From Proteles cristata cristata (lineage: Eukaryota > Chordata > Mammalia > Carnivora > Hyaenidae), in NCBI GenBank assembly GCA_017311185.1, contig JAESUZ010003505.1, positions 3,224,001 through 3,288,000 on the forward strand: a stretch of DNA of 64,000 nucleotides, given 5' to 3'. Within the stretch, counting starts at the first letter, position 1; each line of letters starts with the position of its first letter. The position numbers were made by a program, and so were the translations under genes. The notes under the pieces are model-generated. The model was given only the letters and a program-made list of their open reading frames with translations, was not told the origin of the DNA and made no database searches. This document shows, in pieces, positions 10,007-22,980 of the stretch.

Positions 10007-12713
10007 TTCTCATTCCCATACTCATGATTATATAAACACCAATATGTCAAAAACCATTTTAGTTTAAACCAAGACCCACACGAGAGCCAAGAGATACACT
10101 TAGAGCCAATGAATGATCACATTCACTCGGCAAGCACGTAAGCACGATCCGGGTCAAAGTAAGAGCACTGGCGGGATGGAAGCCTCATCCTCCCCCCACC
10201 CCCCAATCTGCAAGGCATCCTCCTTTCTGCTCACCAAGGGGCCATTTTCGTAAACTTCTTCACCCAACAGATATTCAGTGAGGGATCTCCTAGAGTCTAG
10301 GCCCCGGGCACTGTGGACACAGCAGCCAGGGCTTACGTTCTAGAAGGAGGAGTCAGACATGAGTAAATTAATAGATTGACTTCAGGCAATGCTAAGTGTT
10401 AGGAAGAAAATGAGATAGGTTAGCGGGTTGGAGGATGGCCATTGCAGAGTTTTTCTCAAAGGGGGTGGGTGGGTCAGGGAAGACATTGTGCAGAAATGAC
10501 ATTTGGGAAGAGCAGCCCACGCAGAGGGAGCAGGTGCTGGTGGTGGGGGGGGAGGGAGGAGGAGTGGGGGATGTGTTTGAAGAAGAGGAAAAGGCCAGAA
10601 TGATGTGAGAAAGGGTCCACAAGTTGGGTTTGTCCTAATTACAGTGGCTTTAAGATCAGTTGTAACCAGGGCCGTGAGAGCAGCGAAGTACCGAGGAAAT
10701 GCACAAGAGGCAGCAATTGCTTCGACTCCTCTTCCCAGCAGTGTCCCGCCCAACCTTGGAGAACGGGGTTTCCTTTCCTCAAGCGCCTTGTGCGTAGGGT
10801 CTCCACCGGTCCTCACGACCGCCCTGATAGGTGCACAGGAAAGCCAGGATTATGTCCCGTCAGGAGAGGGCACCTGAAGCTGTGAGGACTTCCAGCCTGC
10901 CGCAGGACGCCTTCTCCCACACCAGGGAGCCCATCCACCCTCACATTTGGATTATTCATGTCATAATGGCTCAGAGTCTTCCAAAGAAACAAATTAACTC
11001 CTGCCAGCAATGGGTCGTCTTGTGGTCTTCCAAAAGGTTATTAGTGGAAAATCAGGGGACATAAGGACTCGTGAAAGGAAGGGTCCTGGGTTGGGTGATG
11101 TGAATGTGGTACCCAGCACCTCCTCCCACCAGAGCTAAGTAAAATGGTGTAAAGGTTCTGAGAAGCTCTGCAGTGAAAAAATGTATTAACCTCATCATTT
11201 CCCAAGTTGGCCATAGGCCCTCTTCTTATCTGCAGTATCTCAAAGAATATAAGCTCTGGACATGCCATTTGGAAAAGACCAGCCCAGAGAGTTTCTGTTT
11301 AGTGTTTACTAAATGGGGTCTTGGAAGAATTCAGTTATTTTCTGAACGTGAATCTCCTCTCTCTTTGAAAGGATTAGAAACTACATCCGTAAAGCACTTC
11401 CATATGCCTTGTATGAAGAACCTGGATAAATGGGGATTCACAGTGATGAAAATCCCAAATCCACTCCTGTTCTGAACGCTGATGTTAATTACTTTGCCCT
11501 TTGGACTCACAGATCTCCATTAGTGGTGTGCCACGATTGGCTTACACTTCTGGATTCTAGGATGTTGAAGCCAGAACCAGTTTCATCTGGTTTAAAAGAT
11601 AAAAGTTCTAAAATCACACATGGCTTTGATTTTGGATTATTATCTACAAGGATATATGTTTACAAAGACAAGAGCCCGTTTATAGATGACTTGCAAATCT
11701 TCTGTACCTGTTTCCAGATAGATTCCCCTCTTAATTTCTTCTTGGCTTTTTGTTTTGTTTTGTTTTCTGCTCTTACCTAGGGGATTCACAACCATAGCTG
11801 TACTTACAGGCAGAGCTTTTGATAGATGTTCACAGGAACTCCACTGAACTCTGGCAAAGTTTGTGGAAAAGTGCCTGATTCACTTCTAACTTCAACTTTT
11901 GAATTCCTCACAGATTTTCACATCTCTTCACACCTTTGTTTCTCCCTGTTTGTTAGCTCCGGCTCCATCTGTGTTGTCTTCTTCATTCTGCTAACTCTGT
12001 GGTCTACACTTTTAAAAAATGTGAGTGTTACTTTATTTTAATGCTCGGCATTGCCTGGAGTTCAGCATTCCTTAAATTAGGGTTCTCAAAACAAACTTTT
12101 TGAAGTATGTGAAAACCCAGAGGTAAGTGGGACACTTCAATGCAGGGCTTCTCAGTGCCATTAATATTCTAATATGTGTCATTAATCTCCAGAAGGGAGA
12201 CCAAATAGTATTTCCCAAACTTATTTAACTACCGAACCTCTACCTCACCCCCTTTAACAGCAACTTGTAGGAATGTTATTCTGCAAATCCCACTTTGGGA
12301 AATGCTGCCCTGGGGTCCAACCCAAACCTCTCAGCCTGCATTTCACTGCATTATGCCCCATCACCCCTAGGATGATCTGTCTCAGCCATCCTAACTCGTC
12401 CTAAAACACTTTGCATTTCTCCACTCTTAGTCTAATCTTGTGACATTCGCTCTCTCATCTCCTTAGGTCTAATGATCTTTCCTCACAAATCAGGAAGGCT
12501 TTATCTTCTTTCCTTGGCACCTGTGTGAGAGTTGACAGTTCTTCAAATCCCAGCTTCTCCGGGAGGAGTTTTCCTGACCACCACCATCTATAAAGAATCT
12601 CTCTTAGAACTGGTATCATCTGTATCGCACTGTTAGCCAGTATTATAAATGTTCACTGCCTCCTCATGGTTTATCACATATATGTTCTCTTTGCGCCTGG
12701 AGGATGAAACTTC

Positions 12714-12714
<1 letters not shown>
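10007..12714. other. Intergenic with old repeat remnants
   Basis: About 10340-10540 resembles a common old mammalian repeat (GACATGAGTAAATTAATAGA ... GGAAGACATTGTGCAGAAAT) that I cannot name with confidence. A G-rich patch with quadruplex potential is at 10540-10570. The rest is unassigned, and the open frames at 11173-11780 show no family features. Confidence 0.5.

Positions 12715-12756
<42 letters not shown>
12715..12756. repeat. (GT)n microsatellite
   Basis: About twenty uninterrupted GT dinucleotides, followed by TTGTGCATGTGTAAGTG. Confidence 0.97.
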
Positions 12757-12759
<3 letters not shown>

Positions 12760-14359
12760 TGCATGTGTAAGTGTAATCTCTAGCTGAGCTTTGCACACAG
12801 AGAAAAACTCCATTGAGCGAAAAGGACAGTTTATATTTTGTTTTGAAGACTAACCCCTCATTCTGTCACTTCCTAGATAAGGAGCGGGATGGGGTGGGAT
12901 TGTCGCTTTACCTACCGCCTGGTCCATGAGGTAGACAGAAGCTACAGAAGAGGAATGAATAATTGCCGTGGAAATCACAATAAACATTCAGCACACAGAG
13001 GGTGCCACACTTTGTGAATAAAAGCAGTGTTATTTTCCCTGAATGATCTTGCAGTCTGTTGAGGAGATTATATACAATTTAATAAAAGGCCATGCTAGTA
13101 GCACCAAAAACCATTATAAGAATGCAGAATTTAGGACGGTTAGTGTCAGGCAAGGAGGGCTGCTAAAAGGCAGATACAAGGAACTTAGAGCGGTAAAGAG
13201 AAAGATTCATCAAGAGGAGATAGTGATGTAGGGAAGAAGAGTAAATGGAACTGGGAGTTTGGAAAGTGGAGAGGAAGGAAAGGAGATTCCTTGCGGAGGA
13301 AAAACATCATGAAGCGAATCCAGAAGACAGGAAAACCTTGGCGTGCAAGTTTGTTTGGGCGAGTGTCATGGAGATAAAGGTAGAATTTTGGGAGGGTCGT
13401 ACTGTGGAAGGCTTTTTACCACATAGGCAAGGAGAGGCTGCTAATGTTTAAGCCATGAAGGGATGTGGTCAGATGATGCTCTGGGAAAAATGGAACAGGG
13501 GGTTGACTCTAGATGAGAAAAGTGAGTGTCCAGCTGGGATGATCCTGGATCTAACCCAACTCTCCTGGTTATTCCAAGAAGATCAAGGTCTAAGAAGCAG
13601 AGAAAACCTCCAGTCTAGGTGGGGACAGAAGGATGGACGTGCAGTGGGCCATTTTCTTTCAAAGGGGATTTCAGTTCCTTCAGCGAAGTGGGCAATGCAG
13701 GTTCCTTAAGATCTTGCTGTCCACCTTCAAGTGGCCCCACTTTGCGGGTCCTCTGATAAGAGGGGCTCAGCCTATTCAGGAGGGTAAGCTAACCCCTGAG
13801 CAAGTGCTTGCCTTGCCTGGAAGCCTGATTGCTGGTTTCTTCTGCAGTCTGTCTCAAGCTTTCTCTAACCAGCAGCCTCCAAGATATCACATTATAACGA
13901 GTGAGGAAAGAATGTTCTCCACGGAGAACCAGTTTTGACACTCTCAAGATCCTGTTTCTCCTGGTGTTATGAGTAGGATGGTTCAGTCTTCAGAGCTCCA
14001 GGGTATGATTTAAGAGCCATCTGTTTTAATCAGGCCTTTTCTGTGATTTATGGGGAAGAGGAGGATGTGGGGGAGGGGGAGTATATATACTATATTCTTC
14101 TAATTAGATCAGAATTATTATGCAAGTACCAGAGGCCCAGGCCATGGTGTGTTTACATTATCTGATGCCATTGTTGTTTTTCCTCTAATTGCTCTTTAGC
14201 TTAAAGTTTTAAAGCCCTTTGTGAAGGTTTATAAAACTGCAACAATATAATTTTGGAGCTTTTGGACTTTGGATTTTTAATGTAAAAATAACAGTCTTTC
14301 TCACAATATTTCTTTATTTTATGGCACATACCATCTCCCTGCATGAAGAAATAGGTAAC
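12757..14359. other. Intergenic, no recognised gene
   Basis: 13040-13620 is purine-leaning with several short open frames but no recognisable domain, and resembles decayed repeat sequence. 14040-14300 is AT-rich, unique-looking and is listed among the findings as a possible conserved element. Confidence 0.5.
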
Positions 14360-14484
14360 AGTTGTATAGCATTTACTATAATTCGAAGAGTTATTCTATA
14401 TGCCAGACATCATGCAAATTCATTTCATCTCCTGGTAACCCCTGAGGTAGATCCCGGTGTTTTTACCAGCATAGGACAGGTGAG

Positions 14485-14521
<37 letters not shown>

Positions 14522-14600
14522 CATAGTAGTAAGAATGGCACAGCTGAGAGTTGAACCCAGGCACCTGACATCCATAGTCTGCCTACGACACAGATGCGCC
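14360..14600 (-). repeat. MIR-type fragment with (GA)n insertion
   Basis: Reverse MIR order is visible: TATGCCAGACATCATGCAAA, CTCCTGGTAACCCCTGAGGT, ACAGGTGAGAAAACAGAG, CACAGCTGAGAGTTGAACCC. A (GA)15 run at 14490-14519 sits where the consensus has CAGAGAGG, so it probably grew from that motif. Confidence 0.65.
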
Positions 14601-14804
14601 ATGATACTCCCTTTCTTTGCGTAATTTGTACATTTGCTGCAACGTGGAAAGATGTCGCTAGCACCATTTTTCTAAAAGCGAAAAATATATGTGGATTTTA
14701 AACAAATGTTCCAGATAGAAATGCTAGATTTCGCACTGTTTATCCCTTTCCTTTCCAGAAATTCTTGTGGAAAATACAAGTGATGTAAAAAAGTTGCAAG
14801 GTGG

Positions 14805-14972
14805 CTCAGTTAGTTAAGTGTCCTGACTCTTGGTTTGGGCATAGGTGGTGATCTCGCGGTTCGTGGGTTCAAGCCCAGTGTTGGGTGCTGAACTTGCTTG
14901 GGATTCTCTTACTTTCTCTCTCTGCCCCTCGCCCCCCCACCAAAACAAAAATAATAATAAAGTTGAAAAATT
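14805..14972 (+). mobile_element. Can-SINE, short diverged copy
   Basis: The head begins within GTGGCTCAGTTAGTTAAG, lacking the usual first bases, and the copy ends in AATAATAATAAAG. The 12-bp direct repeat GTTGCAAGGTGG at 14793-14804 and 14973-14984 marks the target duplication; part of the SINE head may overlap it. Confidence 0.85.
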
Positions 14973-14984
14973 GTTGCAAGGTGG

Positions 14985-15825
14985 ACTTGGTTTTTAGGAT
15001 GTGATAGAGTCAGTGGAATGACTTAAAGTCAAAATAAGTGAGTTGCAGTTTTAGCACAGACTCTGATGAGCTCTGGGACATTGTACAGGTAATTTTGTTT
15101 TCCAGAGTCTGCTCCTTAAGTGTGAGATGATTCTATAGAGTTCCATGAAGCCGTTAACAGAAAGCAGTTGAGAGAAGGTTCTGACTGCCTTTGAGAGAGA
15201 GGTAGGGTGGAGGCTAGTTCCTTACAGGATGACCAGACCCCGTAGACTTTGGTGGAAGGCGTGGGGCTGGGGTGGAGGGGAGTAGGGGTGGGGGTGGGGA
15301 GGCTGGAAGGGCTCTGCCACAGAAGCATCACCTTTAGGTAAGATTCATCTCATAGTAGCGTTTTATCTCTTCTGGCATGCTATTTGTCATTCTCATAGAA
15401 TTATGTTTTTTCCCCCTAGATTAAATGACTACCATTTGGAATTCTGTCACCATTCTTGTTAGTACAAGCATATCATCACCAGTAGAAAGAACAAAAGTTC
15501 AAGGAGTTTGCTTTCTTTTTTTCTGTCGGTAGTTTTTTTATGAATCCGATTTAACTTGAGCCCAGCATCCCGACAGCACACCAGGTTTAATGGGATGGCC
15601 ACGGTGCTCAATGGCAATAATACTTGAGTGGCTCTGAGTTTTGAGTTAGACAGTTATTCCCATCCTGAATGTCGTATTTGATCCATAAGATTTCTCGTAG
15701 CAATGTTGATGGAAGCATGCTTCTGTGCAAAATGAACCGAAAAAGACATATTTTGTTATATGGAGTCTTGTGCTCTTCTTTGGGACCCTCTTCTTTTTGC
15801 TTTTTCTAACTTTAACTTTTCTTTT
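14985..15825. other. Intergenic, no recognised gene
   Basis: Contains a G-rich patch at 15263-15299 (listed separately). No coding or repeat identity is recognised otherwise. Confidence 0.55.
15263..15299 (+). other. Potential G-quadruplex
   Basis: Six runs of four or five G are separated by one to four bases, fitting the G4 pattern on the plus strand. Confidence 0.65.
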
Positions 15826-16038
15826 AAAAATTTTTTTTAAATATTTATTTTTGAAAGGGAGAGAGACAGAGCACGAGCAGAGGAGGGGCAGAGAGAGCAA
15901 GGGGGACATAGAATCCTAAACAGCTCCAGGCTCTGAGCTGTCAGAACAGAGCTATTGTGGGGCTCGAACTCACAAATGGTTAGATCATGACCTGAGCTGG
16001 AGTCCGATGTTTAATGGACTGAGCCACCCAGGCACCCT
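15826..16038 (-). mobile_element. Can-SINE
   Basis: Reverse-oriented: AT tail, GA-rich body, then a head ending GAGCCACCCAGGCACCC. Related flanks ACTTTAACTTTTCTTTTA and ACTTTTACTTCTCTTTAA suggest the target duplication. Confidence 0.9.
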
Positions 16039-16630
16039 GACTTTTACTTCTCTTTAATGTGATTTGAAAAATCTAGGAATAAAGTAAAATTTAGGCATAC
16101 GTAAACATTTAGTCACCTGGCTCTTCCATAGTAGGGGTCTTTGAAGTTTGTTTTCTTATGACGAGTATATCTGGACTGCCAATTTGGTTGTAAATTACGC
16201 TTTTTTCGTTGCTGACTTGATAGACTCCAACTGCACTCACTATAAAGCATATGAAATATTCGGTCATGGACAGCTAGGGGAGGTGAAGTAAGGAACAGAT
16301 GTGTAAATACAGTGGACTGAATGATTAGTGTCTTTTGTTTTGTAAATCACCATGTCTAGAAGTTGAAGCAGTTTGTCCTCCCGTTCGATATCTGTGCTAC
16401 AAATTAGAGGAAAGAAAAAAGGAGTTATCTTACGTTTATAGTTTTTATTTCCACCAACGGGGGCTATTTTATGTGTCAGGGAATTGCTGGTTAACCTTCT
16501 GCTCACCGTGTTTTAGCTCTAGAGCCACCTGTAGACTACTTTATAGGTTTGAGTAGATCAGGAGGAATACGTGTTCAACATCCATACAAACACTATGTGC
16601 GTGTCCCTCGGGTGTTTAGAAAACAGTCTA
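16039..16630. other. Intergenic, no recognised gene
   Basis: AT-rich DNA with no recognisable gene or repeat. Confidence 0.55.
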
Positions 16631-16841
16631 GGGGCGCCTGGTGGCTCAGTCAGTTAAGCGTCCAACTTCAGCTCAGATCATGATCTTGCAGCTCGTGAAT
16701 TCGAGTCCCACATCGGGCTCTGTACTGACAGCTTGGAGCCTTTAGCCTGCTTCAAACTCTGTGTCTCCTTCTCTCCCTGCCTCTCCCTGCTCTCATTCTG
16801 TCTCTCTCTCTCTCTCTCAAAAATAAAAAAGAAAAAAAAAA
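16631..16841 (+). mobile_element. Can-SINE
   Basis: Head GGGGCGCCTGGTGGCTCAG, B-box-like ATTCGAGTCCC, (TC)n body and an AAAAATAAAAAAG tail. Weak flanking repeats (AACAGTCTA / ATGGTCTAA). Confidence 0.92.
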
Positions 16842-18200
16842 TGGTCTAAATTTCTGTTGTCATTTACTAACAGATCTTTAAAAAACGGTCACCAGCATTC
16901 TGATTGGTTTTGAAACTCCCAGACCGCTTATAAAACTTTCTGGAACTATTTTCCTACTTAGGGTTTAGAGAGAGATTAAAAGAAAAAAATGTGACATAGG
17001 AGGGGAGGGTGAAAGGATAGAACTTGTTAAGTCCATGAGCCCAGGGAGCAAAGGCCACCATGGTGAAGAATAGACATGTCACTTTGGGGACAGAACCACT
17101 GGTGTGACAGCACCCAGTGAGCTTTCAGTGAATGCTAAGTCTCATTTTTGTCCTTGGGCAGATTATCATTAAAAAACTGTCATATAAAACCGACATAGTT
17201 CCATGGAGCAGTAGCTCATCTAGCCACGATCCTGCTTTACACGGGGTATCTGCTCTTTGCCATCAAGAGAAGGGGTTTCCCACCCCGGCTCTTGTCCCTT
17301 ACAGTGACTTCTTGTCCTGTGCAATGACTTTCAGTCTGTCGACACTCAACCCCTTTGCTGGTCCAGGTTCGGTGCTGGCCTCGGGAATTACAACAGTGAG
17401 TAGCTTCTCCTGAAGGTTCTCTTGCAGCCCCCCAGCGGGGAGCTAGACAGAGGAGCAAGTTCTCACAGAGCGCCTGGTGCTAGACTAGAATGCCCGCGGC
17501 ATGCTAGGGATGCAGGGGCAGCGGATCGCTTGGGAAGGTCAGAACTCCGTCAGCTCTTTCTTCATGTGGTTTGACACTTGTGTGATAGGGAATCAAATTA
17601 ATATGCTGTGCCAACTGATGCCTTTCAGACACGGGAGTGCACCCGAGGTCAAGGATTTGGGCTCTTGCTCAGCAAGTCTGTACTTACCCTAAATGCCTCT
17701 CTTCAGCATCATCTCCATTGACGGCAGCCCCTCATTGGCATCCGAGGTGAAATGTTAAGAAAACATTTGGACATCAGGCCAATAAATCACAGAAGCAATT
17801 TTGCTAAGAAAGCATAGTGACATTTTTAGAGAAGATGCTAGAATCCCAGATAGCTGCGGACGATCCTGACTTCAAATCCTTCCAATGCCTGTGGGTTGGT
17901 TAACGGAGGACCTGTCTGAATCCTACTAGGTCGCTGGGTGGGCTGGTGTCAGTTCTGCCACTTAAGACAAATGTCCTGGCTGTGGTGAAGGCTGTCCAGG
18001 TGCACAGGAGAAGTCTGGGGAAGTAAGGAACTGGTAATAAAGCTCCAAGGTGGCCACACCACAGCCCACCGCATCCTGACTGCTGAGAAGGATTCAGATG
18101 CTCAGTTTTGTCCTGAATGCTAGTCTTTTACCCCTATTCAAGACTCATACTGTCAGACGTAAAATGGGGCTAGAAACAGACTTCTCATTGAAAGCTATTT
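16842..18200. other. Intergenic, no recognised gene
   Basis: Unique-looking DNA. Open frames at 17132-17413 and 17501-17692 have no recognisable domains. Confidence 0.55.
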
Positions 18201-18217
18201 AGAATCCTTGTCATTTA

Positions 18218-18444
18218 GGGGCACCTGGGTGGCTTAGTCGGTTAAGCGTCCGACTTTCGCTTAGGTCATGATCTCGCGGTTCATGGGTTCGAGCCCCGCG
18301 TCGGGCTCTGTGCTGACTGCCAGCTCAGAGCCTGGAGCCTGTTTCAGTCTGTGACTCCCTCTCTCTCTGACCCTCTCCTGCTCACACTGTCTCTCTCTCT
18401 CTCTCTCCTAGAAATAAATAAAAAAATATTTAAAAATAAAAAAA
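18218..18444 (+). mobile_element. Can-SINE with perfect target duplication
   Basis: Full-length copy with head GGGGCACCTGGGTGGCTTAG, (TC)n run and A-rich tail. A perfect 17-bp duplication AGAATCCTTGTCATTTA lies at 18201-18217 and 18445-18461, so the insertion is recent. Confidence 0.96.
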
Positions 18445-18461
18445 AGAATCCTTGTCATTTA

Positions 18462-21334
18462 TCAGTGGTGCGTGTGGATTGATAGGTAGAAACAGGTGTT
18501 CTTAAAGCATTTCTTTTTTTGTTACTGTAGCCATTGGAATCCCATGAAAGGTTAAAACTATAGTGTATTCACCTTTCCAACTTGCTAAGTTAGATTTTCA
18601 TCATTGGAAGTAATTTGTATTAATGTGTCTGCATACCACAGTCTGAAAACAGGGAAAGTTTTCATTTCTTAGATTAAGTTATAGGTAAAATTCAGCAGAA
18701 CTGTCAGAATACTGAGACTAATCATTTATCACACTGTTAATTTGTTAACTCAGAGTTTACCTTTATTAATTTTGGTTTCCCTAATTTTAAATGGGATGAT
18801 TTTGATACAAAATGAAGTAGGGTTACCTCTGCAGGATTTGTGCAAGGCTTGTTAGATTCTATAATTGTATAAATAGAGACAGTCAGTGCCTCTTTAAAGC
18901 TACATCAGAGACCATTTTTTGGGAGTTCCCCTATCCTTGAAAACATTGATCAGCTATTTTAAAATCATTCCTGTTAATTAAAGGAATCCTGGAGGCAGTT
19001 TGCTTTCCCTCACTTCTTTTTCATGATGTGTTAATTTCAGGCTTTATTATTCCAGGACTGAGGAATGGGGTTCTGATTAATAGAGGCCTCCTTCAAACAG
19101 GCGGTCCATAATGTGACACGTGGATCTTTCCCAAAATTTGTTTGTGAGTTGACTTGAAGCGGCTCAGAACTCAGATTTCTGAAGGGAAAAATCATTTAAA
19201 ATAGTTAAGGTTTTAGACTAACCCACCAACATCCGACTCATTCCTTGCGCAGCTGTGATGTGCACTATGGTAATAATATCGCCAGACTCTGGGAGTTAGA
19301 CAGTCTGCCACAACTAGGTACCTGAACCTGTACGATTCAGATGGTTTGCTGAGCCAGCTCGCCGAAGGGGTATGTTAATAGTTGTACAATTTTACTAGTT
19401 ATCTCACCTGCATTAGGGACTCTGTTGGCCTTCTGTACTCCGGATTGTGACGTGGATTACCACAGATGATACTGTTTCTTGGGACAATGTATTCCACAAC
19501 AGATTGTGGTTTATAGGTTTTTAGTCAAAGAATGCCTGTGCACATAATTGAATCATAAGGACTAGAGTAAATTCTGTTTAATGAAAAGAATCTTTAGATG
19601 AAAACTCATTCTTTGAATAGTGATTGCGTACCCTGTTCGGATGCTCGTGGCATTTCTATTGTTAGAAGTTCTTTCAGTGTCAGAAGTATGAATTTCAGTT
19701 GTTAAACTGAGCAGGGTAGTGACTTTCAGTTACTACCACAGTAAACCTGGATTGCGAGTAACTCGTTCCGTGAGTGTCCTGCCAGACAAGCAAACATTAC
19801 TAATAAATTTTAACTTGATAAACGAGCAATGTCTTGCAGTACCAGTAGTACGTGACACCGATGCCACACGATCACAACTGAGCCAATGGTCCTTGAAATT
19901 TGCTTTGATACAGGAGCACTTTGGATTACAAGCATGTTTCTGGAACAGATTATGCTCGTAAGCCTAGGTTTTACTCATACGGAAATTGGAAGTGCTGGTT
20001 AATAGAACCTTTTTTGTCACTAGAACTATATTCTTAAAAATACAGAAGTGGACTCGGAAGAGGATTCTTTATTTCACAGTTTCTGTTAATTCCAGCTGTA
20101 CTTCCGTTAGCAAGCCCACATTCATGTTTGCTGAATGTAAAAATGTTCCTGCTTGAAATCTTGTATGATTCTGTCCTTTTGGGTTGAATTTAAGAAACCT
20201 AGAAATCACGCAGATGCTGGTTATACGTGGTTTACTGAGCGACTGACTGAAATTATTTATGAGCTTTCCATTTCTTGGATTCTCTTATCTATCTTAACCA
20301 ATATGGCGGGACAGTGACAGTCAGTCTGGTGGCTGGCCACCGTTGCTGGGACGTGATCCTTCCAAGGGAACCACTGTCTTTCTGCCGTGGGGTCCGCTTT
20401 GCTGCTCCACATTTGCCCCCCGTTTTCCGTCGTTGTTTTCTTTTGCAACTGCCTTTCTCCCCTTTAATGACTGTAACGTCTCTTCGGGGAGTGAAAATTT
20501 GTTGCCCTCTTTCTTGGCCGCCCTTCAGAGGGCGTGTTTTAGTGCCTCTGATAGGCATTTCCTGGTCTGTTTGCAAATCTTGCTAAACTTGGGAAGGTTT
20601 TTGAACCTTGAAAAATGTGTATCCTGATCTACTTTCAGTACTAATGCCAGTGAGTAAAAGTACACTAATTGCCTTTAATCCCCCAGTCACTTTAGTTTTG
20701 GTCTGAGAACATTCTGGTATTTGTGAACAGGCTTTTGTGCCAGAAAAATAATATAAAACCATTGCTCAGTAAAATAGTGCCATTAGGAGTCAGCAGCAGC
20801 ACATAATAATGGCAATTAATGACAATCAAGGCCAACAGACTGCCTGCCGTATCTGACATTTTTTTTTAAAGGAGCAAAGCATGTGAAGTTTATTTTATTA
20901 TTATTATTTTTTTACTTTGTGCAAGTATTTTTACATCTGCTTGTGATTATTCTGCCTTGTAACTACCACCTTAGGCCCAGTTCTTTTTAGGGGAAAAATG
21001 AATTCCTTATGTAATAAGTTATCGTTCGGAAAATTTCTCTGACAGGCCGTGAGCTCTTCTTATGAAACATTCAATACAAAAAAAAAAAGTGCAGCTATAA
21101 TTCACTGCAGAAATATGGGTTTATAATGGAAAGATAGTGGATTTTATGGATCCAACGTAGTTATTTTTGTGAGGATGAAAATTTGTACCTCATATATTAA
21201 CGTGATAATGTAATATGAAGTGTTGCAGAATAAAATGTAAAAAACCCCATCATGCGGATGAACTACAGCTTGTACCAGGACAGCCTGGCATCAGGGGGAG
21301 TCATTGGATCTTGTTCAAGATGACTTATTTATTA
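18462..21334. other. Intergenic, low-repeat AT-rich stretch
   Basis: Nearly 2.9 kb with no clear Can-SINE, MIR or LTR. It is one of the least repeat-interrupted stretches of the intergenic part. Candidate conserved sequence at 20640-20830 is discussed in the findings. Open frames at 20275-20627 overlap in several frames on both strands and carry no recognisable motif. Confidence 0.55.
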
Positions 21335-21353
21335 GAAATATTTTCAGTTCAGG

Positions 21354-21570
21354 GGGCGCCTGGGTGGCCCGGTGGGTTAAGTGTCCGACTTCTGCTCAGG
21401 TCATGATCTCACGGCTCACGAGTTCGAGCCCCGGGTCAGGCTCTGTGCTGATAGCTCAGAGCCTGGAACCTGCTTCGGAATCTGTGTCTCTCCCTCTCTC
21501 TCTGACCCTCCCCCACTTATACTCTGTCTCCTCTCTCTCAAAAATAAGTAAAACATTAAAACAAATTTTG
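21354..21570 (+). mobile_element. Can-SINE
   Basis: Head GGGCGCCTGGGTGGCCCG, B-box GTTCGAGCCCC, A-rich tail. The target duplication GAAATATTTTCAGTTCAGG (one mismatch) is at 21335-21353 and 21571-21589. Confidence 0.95.
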
Positions 21571-21589
21571 GAAATATCTTCAGTTCAGG

Positions 21590-22756
21590 ATTGTACTGAA
21601 GTATACACTCTAAAGGAAGAGTCATAGTCAGATTCCAGAATATGTATAAACATTATATATACTTGAAAAAAACACAGGAGCATTTCAAAATTTAAATACA
21701 AGGTAGAAATACACAGGCTATGTGTCAGAGGCTTGGAATAGCATTTTTAACACTGATAACAAAAGGAACTTCTTGCAGATTGTGAAGTGGTGGTTTTTAA
21801 AATTAGAAGCGGGGTATGTTGTAACCCAAGAAGCATATGCTATAGCTGTTGCTAGGGGAAGGGTACTGCTTTTGGCAAAATCTGAGAAATAAACAAGATA
21901 AACCCACATAAATTGATGGCTCGGGTCCTCATAACTCATTGACCATCTGCTTATTATTATTTTTTTTAATCCTGTGTTTTCTCACCCTGCAATATCTGTG
22001 TATCTGACACTTTGGAATTCAGATCGGCTATAATGAGATTAGTCAGTCATCTTTGTGGTTCTGTTGTTTGCTTTTCAGTGAAGGTTTGAAGAACCATGAA
22101 AACCCTGGAATCAACCGTTAAGACGTAAAATTTTCAGAAAGTCACGTTCTGAGACGTGTGTATAAGCTCTGGATGTTACTTCTCAGATTTGGAAAGTGTT
22201 ACTTGTTTTTCAGAAGCTGTCTCTTTACTTTTAATATAAAGGGGGTCTTAAGTCTTTCCCTGACATGACACATCCTGTTGGCACGCTCGGATCTGTCTGT
22301 ATGCATTTTTGTGCTGTGCGCGTGTAGACATTCGGAGCGTTGGTTTGTTTCTTGGGGTGCTCTGTCGAGATGTCTAGGAGAGTGCTGAAGACCGCGTTAA
22401 CAACTGTTAAAGGACAACCTTGATAGTGCCACACCCCACGCACACCCTTTCTTCTGGAACACGGGGGTTGGGGGCCTGATTTCACAGAGACAGTGGGCGT
22501 AAGCATGCCATCCCCTTACCATCTCGCAGGTATGCCAGCGTGTGTGCGCCCAGGCTTTGAGTTCTTGGAAGAGAGCTCTTTCAGTCAGGCGTGTAATTAG
22601 CTCCAGCCCCATGGTTATCTGTGCTTCTCCTGAACACTTCCCAGGGAAGCTCCACAGCGATCCGGCGTCACGGTAGTGTGTGCAAGAGGCTGCCTGGGCT
22701 GCCCTGCCTGTGGCCGGCTCTGTTTTCCCAGGACTGTCAGTGCTCGGCAGCCACTT
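21590..22756. other. Intergenic, no recognised gene
   Basis: AT-rich to 22230, then moderately GC-rich. No gene or repeat family is recognised. Confidence 0.55.
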
Positions 22757-22772
22757 GGAAATAACATCTTCT

Positions 22773-22964
22773 TTTTAAAAAAAATTGTTTTTAATGTTGG
22801 TTTATTTTTGAGCAGGCGAAGGGCAGAGACAAAAGGAGACACAGAATCCAAAGCAGGCTCCGGGCTCTGAGCTGTCAGCACAGAGCCCGACGCGGGGTTC
22901 GGATCCATGAATTGCGAGATCATGGCCTGAGCCCAAGTTGGGTGGCTGAGCCACCCAGGTGCCC
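22773..22964 (-). mobile_element. Can-SINE
   Basis: Reverse-oriented, with a head ending GAGCCACCCAGGTGCCC. Flanks GGAAATAACATCTTCT and TGAAGTAACATCTTCT (22757-22772, 22965-22980) are the diverged target duplication. Confidence 0.93.
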
Positions 22965-22980
22965 TTGAAGTAACATCTTC

